From NCBI GenBank assembly GCA_963920705.1, contig OY987227.1:23461434-23525433 (forward strand): a DNA stretch of 64,000 bases. Direction: 5' to 3'. The DNA is from Odiellus spinosus. Lineage: Eukaryota > Arthropoda > Arachnida > Opiliones > Phalangiidae. Below are positions 11,863 to 23,894 of this stretch, piece by piece. Numbering within the stretch: position 1 is the first letter of the stretch; each line of letters starts with the position of its first letter. The notes under the pieces are model-generated. The model made no database searches, was not told the origin of the DNA, and worked only from the letters and a program-made list of their open reading frames with translations. Position numbers and translations under genes: made by a program.

Positions 11863-12176
11863 AGGACGATCACGTGACAAAAGTTTTCCCCGCCAAAATT
11901 TTCGCGAGGGTCTCTAGACTTCCGGTTTTGGAAATCGACCAGGACTCGAATTAAAAATGGATAAGAAAATTATCATTCTTAGATTTAGAGGAAAATAAAA
12001 ATATATTTCAAATTTACTTAAAATTCGAATAAAATTTAAATAAAACAATTAAGCCTAGTTTTAAAGATTAAAATTTTATTATTTTTGGAGAAATTGTTCT
12101 TATCCATACGTATAACTCGGATAATATTCTAGGATAAGTTGCTATTTTCAGATAAAAGAGATATGAGTATTATTTT

Positions 12177-12339
12177 TAGGGGTCGGGGTTTGGATAAGAT
12201 AATTTCTGTTTGTTTTATCTTTATTCATATTTTGAAATTATCCACGGCAATGTAATCGCGAATAATTAACCGATTATTTTTTATGATTAACCGATTAACC
12301 AAATATTTGTGGATAATCTTGTTCAAACCCCGACCTCTA
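12177..12339. mobile_element. MITE family S, copy 1 (inside family T)
   Basis: 163 bp: TAGGGGTCGGGGTTTGGA to TTCAAACCCCGACCTCTA, consistent with a TA target. Interior shared with 48527-48698. Confidence 0.78.
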
Positions 12340-13014
12340 ATTATTTTTTTTTTATTTTATCTTGGGATTGATAGTCTATTTTTAATCCAAAGGGGTAATA
12401 TCTGAATTTAATTCGGTATATCTATCCAATTAATAAAAGTTATATGAATTCCGAGCTCTAGTAAAAGTTTTTGTGACGCAAAGAAGGGTCATATTGCGCC
12501 CCCTCCCCCTGAAATACAAACGATAAAAATTCTGGCCCTGAATTTTCCTAGGAAATATCCCTAACGAAATATACAAGAACAACTCTCAAACGTATATCCG
12601 TGGCCTATGTCCTATATACTGCGTCCAATCCGAGGTCCAATTATAAAAAAATATTAACAGTTTACAACGTGAACTAATTACGCCGCAACCACCTATTTCC
12701 CGGAAAGGCGAATAAGTTTTGTCTACGTTTCCAATTGTAAACTAAAATTACACGCGGTTGTTCTGATTTGCTCATAAATAACCAACGAATTCTCGGTACT
12801 AAAAAAAATAAAATAAAAACCAGCTGATCATCGGAATTTCCGAGAATAACGTCCGTACACCTGTACGTCGTAAAATAATCTAAACAAAAAGCTGAAGTCG
12901 GGTAAAAATATTCGAATAAATCACGATCTCCATTCTTACTAAAAGAAAAACACACAAAGGAAGAAGGTGGGCATCCATTCTAACGCGCAAAGAAGCCATT
13001 TCCTAGAAGAACCT

Positions 13015-13140
13015 TTCTCACTAGCCATTGTTCCCCTACAACCAGTTGGCCCAACTTCACCGTTTACACGCTAATCAATAATAATATAATTCATTTGCCA
13101 ATCATTATGGGTGTTGCGTGTCGTCAGATATAATGTCAAG
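13015..13140. mobile_element. Fragment of family I
   Basis: Pieces such as CCAACTTCACCGTTTACAC and GCCAATCATTA match the left interior of 4591-5350. The termini are gone, and element J lies next to it. Confidence 0.45.
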
Positions 13141-13155
13141 TCGTTTTTGCTTTAA

Positions 13156-15917
13156 AGGCCGAACTTTCTGTTGAGGGGTTCTCCTAGTACGGAAAATTTA
13201 CCGTACCATTCGAGCTCGAGCAACAATAGAGGATCGTGGAACTGAAAATCGCGGTTCTACTAGTACGGAAGACCGAGGTTTAGGGGTTCTCCTAGTACGG
13301 AAGATGGACAATAGTAACATTTTCCTTTCTGAAAAAAATGGGCTATGGTACAGAAGACCGATGTACAGAAAATTGTACAGAAAATGAAAAAGAAATTTGT
13401 ACTAGTATTTCCCGAGATAAAACGAACAAATTCAAAGGCGCGATACGAGAGATGTATGACTATCCCTAAAAGCATTCGTAATATTACGTCTGGTTTTTCA
13501 GATGTTCTGAATATTTGAGTAAATAAGTGGGACGGTTGTAAAAATTTTAGTTTGTGACTAGCTATATTTCTCTTTTTTTGTTCGAGTGCATTTTGCAAAG
13601 TATAGCTGTAGCCGAGGCGAATTAAAACACGTGTTAAATACAAAGGGAATAAAAGAAGTTTTTCCGAACTGCACCCAACTCGGAAACACATTTCTTCGGA
13701 GAGTACGAAGTTAGACTTTCCATTATCTCCAAGAAACAGATTTTGACAATAAACACCAATGGGGATAATATGAACTCTGTCAATAACACTTTCACCACTT
13801 TTTGAAGCTGGAACCAAACCTAATTTGATCATGTAAAATCTCTCAATATTTAGATTTAGTACTACAAAATTAAATCAGAAATTTTTATTTTATTTTCTAT
13901 TGTCATATAGCGCTTAGTATTTAAAATTCATAATGATGGCAGCGATACTCGCAATTAGCCGAAACTAGTCGGGTTGTTTTTATTTATTGCTTTTAAATAA
14001 AATGAAAATAGTGCACTAAGAATTCTTTGTATAAATTTTAATTTTTAATTATTTAAAATTCATCTTCAGACGAACTATCTGAATCATTTCTTGAAATAAA
14101 AGAATTGGCGCAATCACTTGGAGGACATTTGGAAAACATTCCCCATATTTCATAACGTGATGAAATCATGAACCGAATCTGGAAATGGAATTGGTCCCTA
14201 AGGTTATAAGAACACAAAGCCTGGCTGCCCAAATAGGGGAGAAACCTATTCTTACGAATTAGGCCATTCAAATAGAGTAATTTACGACCTTTCCACCCGG
14301 TGTCTATAAAGAGAGAGATAACATTTTCGGGAGGGGTCGGCGTCCACGATCTCAGGGTAAGCGGACAACCACCCTCGCCGCTTTTTGTAATTAGTGCCAT
14401 ATGTGGAGTAAAAAATAGAGTTATGGCACCGCAGTGGATTTGACTACGTCCGTCCTGTGACATATTGATACATGTGCCATGGCTTTATAATATCTCTTCT
14501 AAGAAACTTTTTGAAGTTATAAGTGTCGCTACTTCGCCTCCCGCTTTCAAATCAGTACACTACGTCTCTCCCGAATTACTCTATTTGAATAGTCTACTTC
14601 GTAAGGATAGGTCACGAGACCAACTCTTCTCTCCCCTAGTTGGGCAGTCAGGCTTTGTGTTCTTATAACCTCGGGGACTAATTCAGATTCGTTTCATGAT
14701 TTCATCACGTTATGAAATATGGGGAATGCTGTCCAAATGTCCTCCAAGTGATTGCGTAAAATTCTTCTATTTCAAGAAATGATTCAGATAGCTCGTCTGA
14801 AGATGAATTTTAAATACTAAGCACTATATTACAATAGAAAATAAAATAAAATTTCTGATTAAATTTTGTAGTCCTAAATCTAAATATTTACGATATTGAG
14901 AAATTTGTCATGATCATATTAGGTTTGGTTCCAGCTTCAAAAAGTGGTATAAGTGTTATTGACAGAGTTCATATTATGCCCATTGGTGTTTATTGTCAAA
15001 ATCCGTTTCTTGGAGATAGTGGAAAGTCTAACTTCGTACTCTCCGATGAAATGTGTTTCCGAGTAATTCGCCTCGGCTACAGCTATGCTTTTCAAAATGC
15101 ACTCGAACAAAAATAGAGAAATATAGCGAAGCACGAGTCAAAACTAAAAACTTTCAAACCGTCCCACTTATTTACGCAAAGTTTCTTACCCGTCGCGATT
15201 TTGAAAAGAATTCCGCCGTCAGTCCGTTCGTCTTTTAATAATTAATGCGCCCAATTATGCTGTAGTTGAATTTATAAGTACCCGTGTACTAGCTATCTCT
15301 CGCTGCCAATGATAACGCTTGTATGAGCAAATACTATGAACAGAGTGCATGCTTTGTCCGAATGTCTCAGGGGGCCAATAATGTTCGCGAGCCGGAGCGC
15401 GAGCCCTCCTAACCCTAAAATTGGGCCTAGCTGGTGTTCCACGAAGAGCATTATACTAGGCTCTCATTCTAAAAGAATATTAACTAGATTAGAAATGGCT
15501 TGAAGGTGCATTCGCGTGCGCTGCCTATTACGGATGAGATAAACGAAATATTCAGAACATCTGAAAAACCAGACGTAATATAACTAATATTGCAAATGCT
15601 TTTTTAGGGCTAGTGATACATCTCTCCTATCGCGCCTTTGAATTCGTTCGTTTTATCTCGGAAAACACTAGTATAAATTTATTTTTTATTTTCTGTACAA
15701 TTTTCTGTACATCGGTCTTCTGTACCATAGCCCATTTTTTTCAGTAGGGAAAATGAGACTATTGTCCATCTTCCGTACTAGGAGAACCCCTAAACCTCGG
15801 TCTTCCGTACTAGTAGAACCGCGATTTTCAGTTCCTCGATCCGCTATTGTTGCTCGAGCTCGAATGGTACGGTAAATTTTCCGTACTAGGAGAACCCCTC
15901 AACAGAAAGTTCGGCCT
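13156..15917. mobile_element. Foldback element J, 2.76 kb, TTAA target
   Basis: Flanked by TTAA (13152-13155 and 15918-15921). Ends AGGCCGAACTTTCTGTTGAG and its inverse. The arms, about 13156-14272 and about 14570-15917, are inverted copies for more than 1 kb with a few percent differences. The right arm has an extra segment of about 350 bp (15183-15540) and the left arm about 50 bp more near 13622-13675. The spacer of about 300 bp is unique. Minus-strand frames in the left arm (13260-13832, 190 codons; 14053-14463, 136 codons, ending in an acidic Ser/Asp/Glu run) have a partial, broken counterpart in the right arm (plus strand 14910-15116). No transposase motif was recognised. Probably a non-autonomous derivative. 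Confidence 0.82.
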
Positions 15918-15921
15918 TTAA

Positions 15922-17449
15922 GAATTAAATAATTTTCACTTTTCAGTCGCTAATAGAAATAGTTAAACTAAATCAAACCAGCCTAATCATCGATATGTCA
16001 AAGCTGAACTCTAGTGAACTCAAGCCATAGTTAGACAGCAAAGAGCAAAGGGGAAAGAAACCCCTTTCTGAGGAAGCGCTTGTAAGGACAAGTACTGTAA
16101 CTCCCTCACTAAGGGGGATGACACCGAGGTGAGATATAGAAAACCTCTGACGTATCAATGTCTCCTTTGCCGGCTCCGTATATAGGGGCAGCTCCAATCA
16201 CATCACGCGTTCATCCTCAGTTCGTTCTAAAACTGAAACCAAAAAGGCTCATTCTGACGATCTAATTGGGGCCACTATCTATGAACAAAACGCCGATAGG
16301 TTAAAAACTTCCGGAAAAATCTGTCCATCAATTATGTAATTGATTACCGTTGATTACAGCATTCATTATCATTATATGTTTCCCGGAATTAGCTGTTATG
16401 TTTCGTTAAAATAAACTCTTTCCCCAAATAATTTATTTATAATTTCAAAAAGAGCGAATGGAAAATTTAGTATTTGGCGTGTTATAAAATAGAAATGGGA
16501 TGAGCGCAAAATTCCTGAAAAGAAAGCTCGTTTCTTTTGGATTCTTTTTCCCGGTATTTATTCTGGCGGGCGCGCTTGTATTTTTCAGGTGCAAGGTGCC
16601 CCGGGGGAGGGAGGGAAGGGGGCTTGAAATAAGGTTCCGAGGGCTACGAGCGATACGCGAATTCCGACACGGGACTGTATACCCGTAGCCTTCGTAGGTA
16701 GTCGAGACGTCGACGCCAGTCTGTCTGGGACGCACCTGGGTTCCGAAAAAAGACGACGGCCAAGATAGGTCGGGTTCGCACGAGAAAAACGTCGAGGCGA
16801 CGCACCTGACTTCCATACAATACGATTCTTAACTGGTAGAAAACCACGGGGTGGCCGAAGAAAAAGAAGGGATCTTATGAAAAGACTTTTCAAACCGCCC
16901 ATTTTTAAAATTGTCATTTCAACGTGAATAGAAGAAGCCTTTCGCGAGGTACCAAATTGTAGAAAAGTGAAAATAGTTTCGCTTGATCCCGTAAACTCGT
17001 AAAAACAAAACCTTTACCGGGACTAGTTTTATTTAAGTAGTTATATTTCGAGAGAGAACCATATTTTTCAACAACGGGAGAACTTAAGACTTCAGGGCGC
17101 GCATGCGTGTTTTTATTAGAGGCGCGCGTTACGAAGCCTTAAGAAGCCACGAAGGTCAAGAGCGTGACGTGCCAACCAAAAAAAAAGTATCTTCTGTAAT
17201 TTTACATTAATTAAATTACATGCCCGCGGCATTTAAGTTTATATTATTTTGATGACATAAAACACGGAAAGGATGAAAGCACATTTACCTAAGATAATTG
17301 AGTCGCAATTAAACAGATTTTGGGTATTAACTAACTGTTTAACTTTATTTTCGGCAAAACCATTATCCTGGATTATCTTAAAAAATTTCATGATGGTATT
17401 TACTGTCCACTCTTGTCCCAGTAAAGATAATTTTTCTCGTGTGTGGGTA
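15922..17449. other. Intergenic, with a GC-rich patch at 16560-16830
   Basis: No gene was recognised. The GC-rich patch contains a segment of about 30 bp (16709-16741) that recurs at 45416-45447. Long frames on both strands there look like a by-product of low stop-codon density. Confidence 0.35.
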
Positions 17450-18180
17450 CAGGGTTGCCACAGTTTTTTCAGATTCAAATTCCCTGACTTTTCAAGGTTT
17501 TTCCCTTACCTTTTCCAACGATTTTCCCTGACCATTTCGGCTAATACTACCCAATTTTTAACATTTTATTTTTATATTATTTTGCAATTGCGTTCGCCAA
17601 ACTTTTTGCATGCATATCTTTGTTCTAATCTACACAACTGACACGGTCAGCTTCAAATCTTTCTGCAGATAATGATTGTAATTTCCTGGCTTCTTGAAAG
17701 ATCTTTAAATTCCCTGACTTTTTAAAATATCTTAAAATTCCCTGACTTTTTAAAATATCTTAAAATTCCCTGACTTTTTAAAATATCTTAAAATTCCCTG
17801 ACTTTTTAAAATATCTTAAAATTCCCCGACTTTTTAAAATATCTTAAAATTCCGACTTTTTAAAATATCTTAAAATTCCGACTTTTTAAAATATCTTAAA
17901 ATTCCCTGACTTTTTAAAATATCTTAAAATTCCCAGACTTTTTAAAATATCTTAAAATTCCCCGACTTTTTAAAATATCTTAAAATTCCATGACTTTATA
18001 AAATATATTAAAATTACCCGACTTTTTAAAATATCTTAAAATTCCCTGACTTTTTAAAATATCTTAAAATTTCCCGACTTTTTAAACTATCTTAAAATTA
18101 TCTGACTTTTCCCTGACGTTTTTGGATCATTTTCAAATTCCCTGACTTTTCCCTGTTTTCCCTGACCTGTGACAACCCTG
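17450..18180. mobile_element. Element K copy 1, carrying a 28-bp minisatellite
   Basis: Ends CAGGGTTGCCACAG and CTGTGACAACCCTG, flanked by gggta on both sides (a possible 5-bp duplication). The interior is built from variants of TTCCCTGACTTTTCC, including the array at 17705-18112. Confidence 0.68.
17705..18112. repeat. Minisatellite, about 15 units of 28 bp
   Basis: The unit reads AAATTCCCTGACTTTTTAAA plus ATATCTTA. Two consecutive units lack a few bases (TTCCGAC), and several carry CCCGAC or CCATGAC variants. No unique spacers, so not CRISPR. Confidence 0.88.
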
Positions 18181-18295
18181 GGGTAAATTGTCAATAGTAG
18201 AAATATGGCCTACAACTAAATACAGGAGTTCATGGAGCGAGCCGAACTCCTTTTGTAATTTAGGCTACTCCTGCTACGGCTACGTTTTAAATAGT

Positions 18296-18818
18296 CTAAA
18301 GGCGCATTTTCAATCAGATTTTTTTTTGGCTAAAAATAGAGATTTTGCCTCAACACAAATGTGAAGTTTAAATCAAAGCTTTTCCATTTTCATTTAAACC
18401 AGGCTTCGATCGAGAGACGGATATAAGCATATCCAGAAGCTGATGAAACCCTCCTTTGAAGTCTATTACTCCCGGGTCTTGTTTACCCCTCTCTGTATGA
18501 GTTAGTTTCAAAAAGCGCGATTCGTACGCCTCCTAACGGTAGATATTTTCGGAGCGGGAGTTCGTCGAGCGAATATCTCTAGCAGCCTTGGAGTTCGTCA
18601 AAAAAACGTCGTCGTTTGTGGAGAGAGAGAATTTCCAATTTTCCGTAGACAGGGGGGTATGAAGTAGGACCCCTCCGATCTCGTAAAATCGTGAATTTTA
18701 CCCATACAGAGAGGAGCGCTATATGGAACATTAGAGTAGTAGACTTCAAAGGAGGGTTTCATCGGCTTCTGGCATATCCTGGATAAAGCTTCAAAATTTT
18801 GTTTAAAAACGTGGCTTT
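18296..18818. mobile_element. Family X element, copy 2, interrupted by MITE A copy 4
   Basis: Starts TAAAGGCGCATTTTCAATCA and ends AAAACGTGGCTTTA. It resembles the ends of 37417-37590. The family-A insertion lies near its middle. Confidence 0.6.
18434..18771 (-). mobile_element. MITE family A, copy 4 (nested in family X)
   Basis: 338 bp; target duplication gcatatc (18427-18433 and 18772-18778). The left arm reads CAGAAGCTGATG. It is inserted in the family-X element 18296-18818. Confidence 0.95.
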
Positions 18819-19269
18819 AATTAAGATTATACTAAAACCAAAACCGGTACAAAAAATTTATTGTAAAGAGAAAGAAAGGTATTTTATAATTTTGATAAAT
18901 TAGCAATGGCCGCTTAGTCACGACAAAGAGATATTATAATGTCCAATTCACGTAATAATTATGGTATTAATAGTAGAACAAAAAGCAAAAGCTTCAAAAA
19001 CTTGATTGTAAATCGAGCAGTGACTTAACTTTAATTAAGTCAACAAACAACAACATCAAATTAATTAATTTAATATTAATTTAAATTTAAATAAGTAACT
19101 AAATAAATATTTATAATCAATTATTTAGAATATAAATTTAATTTACTTGACAGAATATTAAGTAAATTTAAATTTAAATTTAACATTTAATTTTTGGCAC
19201 TTGCCTTTTAGTTATTTACCATTATTTTTCAAATGCATTTACGAAACTCTGATTTATAAATATTTTTCG

Positions 19270-19430
19270 AGGGGCTACACTCTCGGATTCCCTATACACC
19301 GATTACCGCCGATTACGGATTACGCTTAATCATTTTAGCACCGTCAAAGGCAGGGAATTTAAAGATTACGCGTAATCGCTATATTAGTCAGATGAGTTAC
19401 AGCCTGTACACCGATTACGCCCAGACTGAA
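19270..19430. mobile_element. Putative MITE family R, copy 1
   Basis: Contains TACACCGATTACCGCCGATT at the left and TGTACACCGATTACGC at the right. Related sequence occurs at 51990-52125 and 41390-41455. Exact ends are not defined. Confidence 0.4.
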
Positions 19431-19756
19431 AAGTGGACCTTTTTTAAGAATAATGAATCCATCTTATTATCCCATTTCATTTTCCCTTTAAGAACGATTT
19501 CTGATCTCCTTTTCGCGTAACTTATTATTGGTCGATTTTCTTAGACAAAGTATAATAAATTGTGATTTTTTTGGGACTTAAAACGTGCGGAGGGTCTCGA
19601 TCGCGGTGAACGTTAAACACGGGCTTATTTCGTTTCGGACGGATTAAAAGGTCATCGGGTTTGAAGACACTGCGCGCGATTGAGTATGACCCGTCCCCCC
19701 TCTCCATAAAAGAGCCTGCAACGAAAATTTCAACCATTCTCGGTTTTTTATCGACG

Positions 19757-20059
19757 AAAGCAACGTTCACATTAGAAACTTCGAAACCGTTTCGAATGAC
19801 CAAGAACCTCTGCATTTGACCCCAAAATTTCCCATTTTCACCTTAACAAAACGGATAAAAAAGGGTTTCAAAAGCGCAGCTTCATTCACACTAGAGTATC
19901 CCAATCGATTTTAATCGATAAATCGAAACGGAATCGTTATCAAACAGGAAGCGCTATCAAACCGGAAGAGTTATATATTCACATATCGTAGGTTGTTGAA
20001 GCCGATTCGGTTTGAAAATGCAGGTTCCGGAAAATGTTTCGAGAAATCGATACAAATAA
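19757..20059. mobile_element. Degenerate D2/D-like sequence
   Basis: Contains AGCAACGTTCACATTAG and TTTGACCCCAAAATTT (D2-like), then AGCTTCATTCACACTAGAG followed by CGATT-rich sequence (D-like), just before the full D copy. Confidence 0.4.
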
Positions 20060-20843
20060 GCTGCGTTCATACTAGGCCTTGGAATCGATTTAAAGGGAGG
20101 ATGCAACCTAAAAACAAGTTATTTTTTATCGATTCCTTATTGTTTAAATAGGCCTAATCCACTATTTAAAATTTTTTTACAAACAAATATTAAACTAGAA
20201 ATAAATTTAAAACTAACCCTGAAAATAGGCTTAGTGGGATTCATGGAGCTCCTGATTTCCTCACGTGTAAGGTCTAGCGACCAATCGCGCGCGACGTAAG
20301 TCTCCTGGAGATCTCGCGTGAACGACGGGCCTTCGCTCATTGGTCGCTAGACCTTACACGGACGCGATTCAGGATCTCCATGAATCCCGCTAAGCCTATT
20401 TTCAGGGTAAGTTTTAAATTTATTTCTAGTTTAATATTTGTATTGTAAACTTTTTATCGGTGGATTAGGCCTATTTAAACGATAACGAATCGATAAAAAA
20501 TCACTTGTAATTAGGTTGCATTCTCCCTTTAAACAGTTTCAAAACGTTTCGCTAGATTCGTGTGAACAGGAAACCGTTTTTTGTCGAATCGATTTGATTC
20601 AATTTCTCGAAACTGCTTCGGGAACCAGTTTCATACCGAATCGCTTTCACCAACCGATAGATGAAGCTACAATAAATCGATTTATAAAGATAATGCGTGA
20701 ACACGTGGCGCAATTAAAACGATTTCTGGCGATTTAAATATCGATTTGATTTTACCATTTCAAACCGATTAAGAAATGCTATGGATGTAGCTAACGGCAA
20801 GGGAACGGTTTGAATCGACTTCAAAGCCTAGTATGAACGCGGC
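20060..20843. mobile_element. MITE family D, full copy split by C copy d
   Basis: Ends GCTGCGTTCATACTAGGC and its inverse GCCTAGTATGAACGCGGC. TA lies at 20844-20845 on the right, with TAA just left. About 340 bp without the nested element. Rich in ATCGATT motifs. Confidence 0.8.
20090..20532. mobile_element. MITE family C, copy d (inserted in family D)
   Basis: 443 bp with TTAA at both edges. Removing it restores the family-D sequence GGAATCGATTTAAAC, also seen in the inverse copy near 29970. This shows that TTAA is the target site. Confidence 0.92.
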
Positions 20844-20845
20844 TA

Positions 20846-22237
20846 AAGTTTCTAGTGAGGAGACGGCTGCAGAAAAGAAAAAAAAAAAACTTGATATCGA
20901 TATACTTATAAGCCATCTAATCCTAGCATCTAATCCCGCTCGACACGAAAAGTAATGATTCGCCATGATGCGCGCGCGACTATCTTTCATTGACATTCTT
21001 TTAAGCGATAAATTATCAGGGTAATAGTAATTTACGGTTTGCTCTGTTAAAATAATCGTAATTTAGTCATTTATAGTTTAAAAAACGTTCCGGATTAAAA
21101 GTGAACAAATTGCTAAAAGAGCGAGGTCAAAATTTAACGTTCTAAATCGTCTAAGTCTCTACTTTTCAATAAATATTCGAGTTTTGCTACAAAATAAAGC
21201 GTCATTTAAAGATATCTTAATTGTAAAGCTCAATCACAAAGATCCGAGAATGACATCTGATGACTATGGCCACAGAGGGTAGAAAGAAAAGGAGTTTTTT
21301 TGTTATTCATTTGAAAAATTTGTCTCATTACATCCGGTTCATCCGCCATTGACTGGTTTACAACCAATCAGAGCCTCTATGATGTCATAGAAAACGTCGC
21401 GCGCATACCGGAAGTTGAGATGTAAATTTTCAAGCGAGAAACCTCCAAGCCAAGCCTTCTACTCCTCTTCTTTTTCACCTCTATGCTATGGTAGGGTCAC
21501 TCCGCGAGTACTTCTGGCGCAACTTGTCCGGTTAAGGGTAATGTAAATGCTCTGATTCTGGATATCAGGTACACAATACGCGCGTCTTTAAATTACGAAC
21601 CATTAATTAATTGTCCAACTTAGGACAGTGCGTAACAAAAACGGATTTCCGAGAAAAAAATTTAAATATGGGTCTAGGGCATGAACGGCGCGCGGAAAAT
21701 ACATATATATATGAATATATATATTGTATACCTAATGGGGCCACCTTGGTATAAGTGAGGTACATGGGAAATCACCTATATAATATTAGTGGGAGACAAG
21801 AGAGTGGTGCTTTAATATCGTCATTATTATTATCCGCGCGCCTAAACAGCGGGAAGTCGGCGACGGCGAGACCCAAGAATCCCGTTGAGAAATACTTCCC
21901 AAATCTTTTACTCCTAAATCAGTCAAAAACGACCCCGCGATATCGATACGCTACATGATGCCCCAATGTATACCGTCACCGGAACATTTACATTTCAAAT
22001 GTCCCGACCAAATGCCAACCGACAAAAACGATAATAAATGGCGAGGATATGATCTTTTACGATCTTCGATCTACTTTAAGCGCAAGTCTGCAGTCTGGAA
22101 GAAATTATTTAAAAAAAAAAAAAAAAAAATGATGCTTAAACGAGAAAGATGCCCTGATGACAAATATGACAATAGTGCCGACATTCCCAGACTAGAACGT
22201 GATGTTCATAGACCACTCGAGTTTATTTTGACCAATT
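20846..22237. other. Intergenic, no recognised gene
   Basis: Includes an ATATAT run near 21700-21725 and several short open frames without family resemblance. Confidence 0.4.
22112..22129. repeat. Poly-A tract
   Basis: About 19 consecutive A on the plus strand. A similar run of 20 A lies at 43325-43344. Confidence 0.8.
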
Positions 22238-22385
22238 CCAAGGGGGTAGGCAACCCACTGAATCAGACCATAGACTAAGAAAGGGTTTCTTAGTCTATGA
22301 TCAGACTTGTACAGGGGGACGATGAGCTCATGTTTCATCCCCCTTTGCTTGTCTGATTCTGTGGTTGCCTATCCCCTTTGTAGGG
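22238..22385. repeat. Imperfect palindrome M with an internal hairpin
   Basis: GGGGGTAGGCAACC and GAATCAGAC at the left face GTCTGATTCTGTGGTTGCC and TATCCCC at the right. A second hairpin, TAGACTAAGAAAGGGTTTC with TTAGTCTA, lies inside. A MITE or degenerate element is likely. Confidence 0.5.
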
Positions 22386-22665
22386 GTTCAAAATAAACGC
22401 AAGAGGTCTATTCTGGTCAACTGAGGCTACAAGTTCTGAAGTTCCAGAAGTACGCAGAAAATACATTAAATGGTAGCCTACTGGATGCTTCGGTATGTAT
22501 CGCTGAAGACGGCATAAACTATCTCTCGGTTGCGTGTATCTTAAGGACAGTGGTTCACAAAAGCAAACGTCATCGTAGCGCTAAGTTAACCGACACGTAA
22601 TGCAGTCTTTATGGTGATAATTGGATTAGAAATGACAAAGTTGGCAATGTTAATATTACCGTACT

Positions 22666-23002
22666 CAGAAGCCGATGAAACCCTCCTTTGAAGTCTACTA
22701 CTCCCGGGTCTTGTCTACCCCTCTCTGTATGGGTTATTCTCAAAAGGCGCGATCCGTACGCCTCCTAACGGTAGATGTTTTCGTAGCGGGAGCTCGTCGA
22801 GCGAATATCTCTAGCAGCCTTGGAGTTCGTCCAAAAAACGTCGTCGTTTGTGGAGAGAGAGAATTTCCAATTTTCCGTAGACAGGGGGGATGAAGTAGGA
22901 CCCCTGCTAACTCGTAAAATTGGGAATTTTACCCATACAGAGAGGAGCGCTATATGGAACATTGGAGTAGTAGACTTCAAAGGAGGGTTTCATCGGCTTC
23001 TG
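22666..23002 (-). mobile_element. MITE family A, copy 5 (subfamily II)
   Basis: 337 bp; target duplication ccgtact (22659-22665 and 23003-23009). It shares diagnostic variants with copy 9: GTTATTCTCAAAAGGCGCG, GGAGCTCGTCGAGCG and TAACTCGTAAAATTG in place of TCTCGTAAAATTG. Confidence 0.95.
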
Positions 23003-23072
23003 CCGTACTCAATCATAGATGGCTGAAGCGCATCGAGAATTGACAAAACCGTAAGCCACCGAGGCGAGTATA

Positions 23073-23387
23073 CAGGGTGTTTCGAAAATGGTGGTAGGAT
23101 CGAGCTATGCCGTTAAAGAGCTACGAAATGAATCATGTGCGGATGGCCCCTTAACATACATTCATAAGCGTATACTCAATGACAAAACCAGCTAAATAAT
23201 TAAACGTATTTTATCATTAAGTATTCGTTTACTAATGTACGTTATAAGGGGTCATCCGCGCATGATTCATTTCGTAACTCTTAAATAGCGCCTTGTACGA
23301 CACAAAACGTCATAGAACATTTTCGTCTTAAAATGGCCCATATAACCAACTGTAGCTCGGTCCTACCACCATTTTCGAAACACCCTG
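23073..23387. mobile_element. TA-flanked MITE family N (mariner-like ends)
   Basis: 315 bp with ends CAGGGTGTTTCGAAAATGGT and its inverse, flanked by TA. The arms continue through GGTAGGA(T/C)CGAGCTA. A second inverted block pairs GTAC..AAGGGG(T)CATCCGC with GCGGATGGCCCCTT. Confidence 0.8.
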
Positions 23388-23744
23388 TATATTAGGCCAA
23401 AAATAGTTAATGGACCCCTAAAATTCCAACTTTGCCATTGTCATATGAAGATAGGTGTAAATTTCTCTCATATAACTCGAGGTTATCGAACCCAATTATT
23501 AGTAGAGGTTTTTAGTTTTAATTTTTGTATTTCGCAGCCGTTTTTCCATAAGAAACAATCAGTATTGTAATTGATAAAGCGGTAACGTGACCTTATTTGC
23601 TTGCTGTTCTTTTAGGCTTAGTTGTAACTTAAACTTAGCAATTTTTTAATGTTTGGCTAATAATATTTATATTCAAATGAAATTTTAAACATATTGATTT
23701 AGCCTTTAAAGCTGCATTTGATTAAAATTTCAACAAAGTGAGGT

Positions 23745-23893
23745 TGCCCTATTGTCTCTGACCATTTGGGCTATTTTCAAATTCCCTGACCTTTTGGGCC
23801 ACTTTCCAAATTCCCAGACTTTTCCCTAACCTTTTGGGCCAATTTCCAAATTCCCTGACTTTTCCAGGCTTTCCAGGTCGTGTACGAACCCTG
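23745..23893. mobile_element. Fragment of element K
   Basis: Repeated AAATTCCCTGACYTTT and TTTGGGCCA pieces ending ACGAACCCTG, like the right part of 17450-18180. Confidence 0.6.
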
Positions 23894-23894
23894 T

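Larger units (their letters stand above)
11524..12460. mobile_element. Family T element, copy 1, with two nested insertions
   Basis: Ends TAGAGCTCGGAATCGG and AATTCCGAGCTCTA. It shares blocks with 54220-54599 (AGATATTTTATTTT, ATGGATAAGAAAATT, TCTATCCAATTAATA). It contains inverted repeat U (11726-11862) and MITE S (12177-12339). Confidence 0.72.

Noticed and set aside
13260-13832. 190-codon minus-strand frame as a host gene
   Set aside because: It lies wholly in the arm of foldback element J, has a broken counterpart in the other arm and no recognised domain; described under J instead.
14053-14463. 136-codon frame with an acidic C-terminus as a host gene
   Set aside because: Also inside element J; its mirror in the right arm is frameshifted and stopped, so there is no evidence that it is functional.
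16445-16917. Overlapping open frames of 60-123 codons on both strands
   Set aside because: GC-rich patch with few stop codons; no start context, splice signals or family motif.
17705-18112. Regular array resembling a CRISPR
   Set aside because: Head-to-tail 28-bp units with no unique spacers, inside a eukaryotic transposon; a minisatellite.
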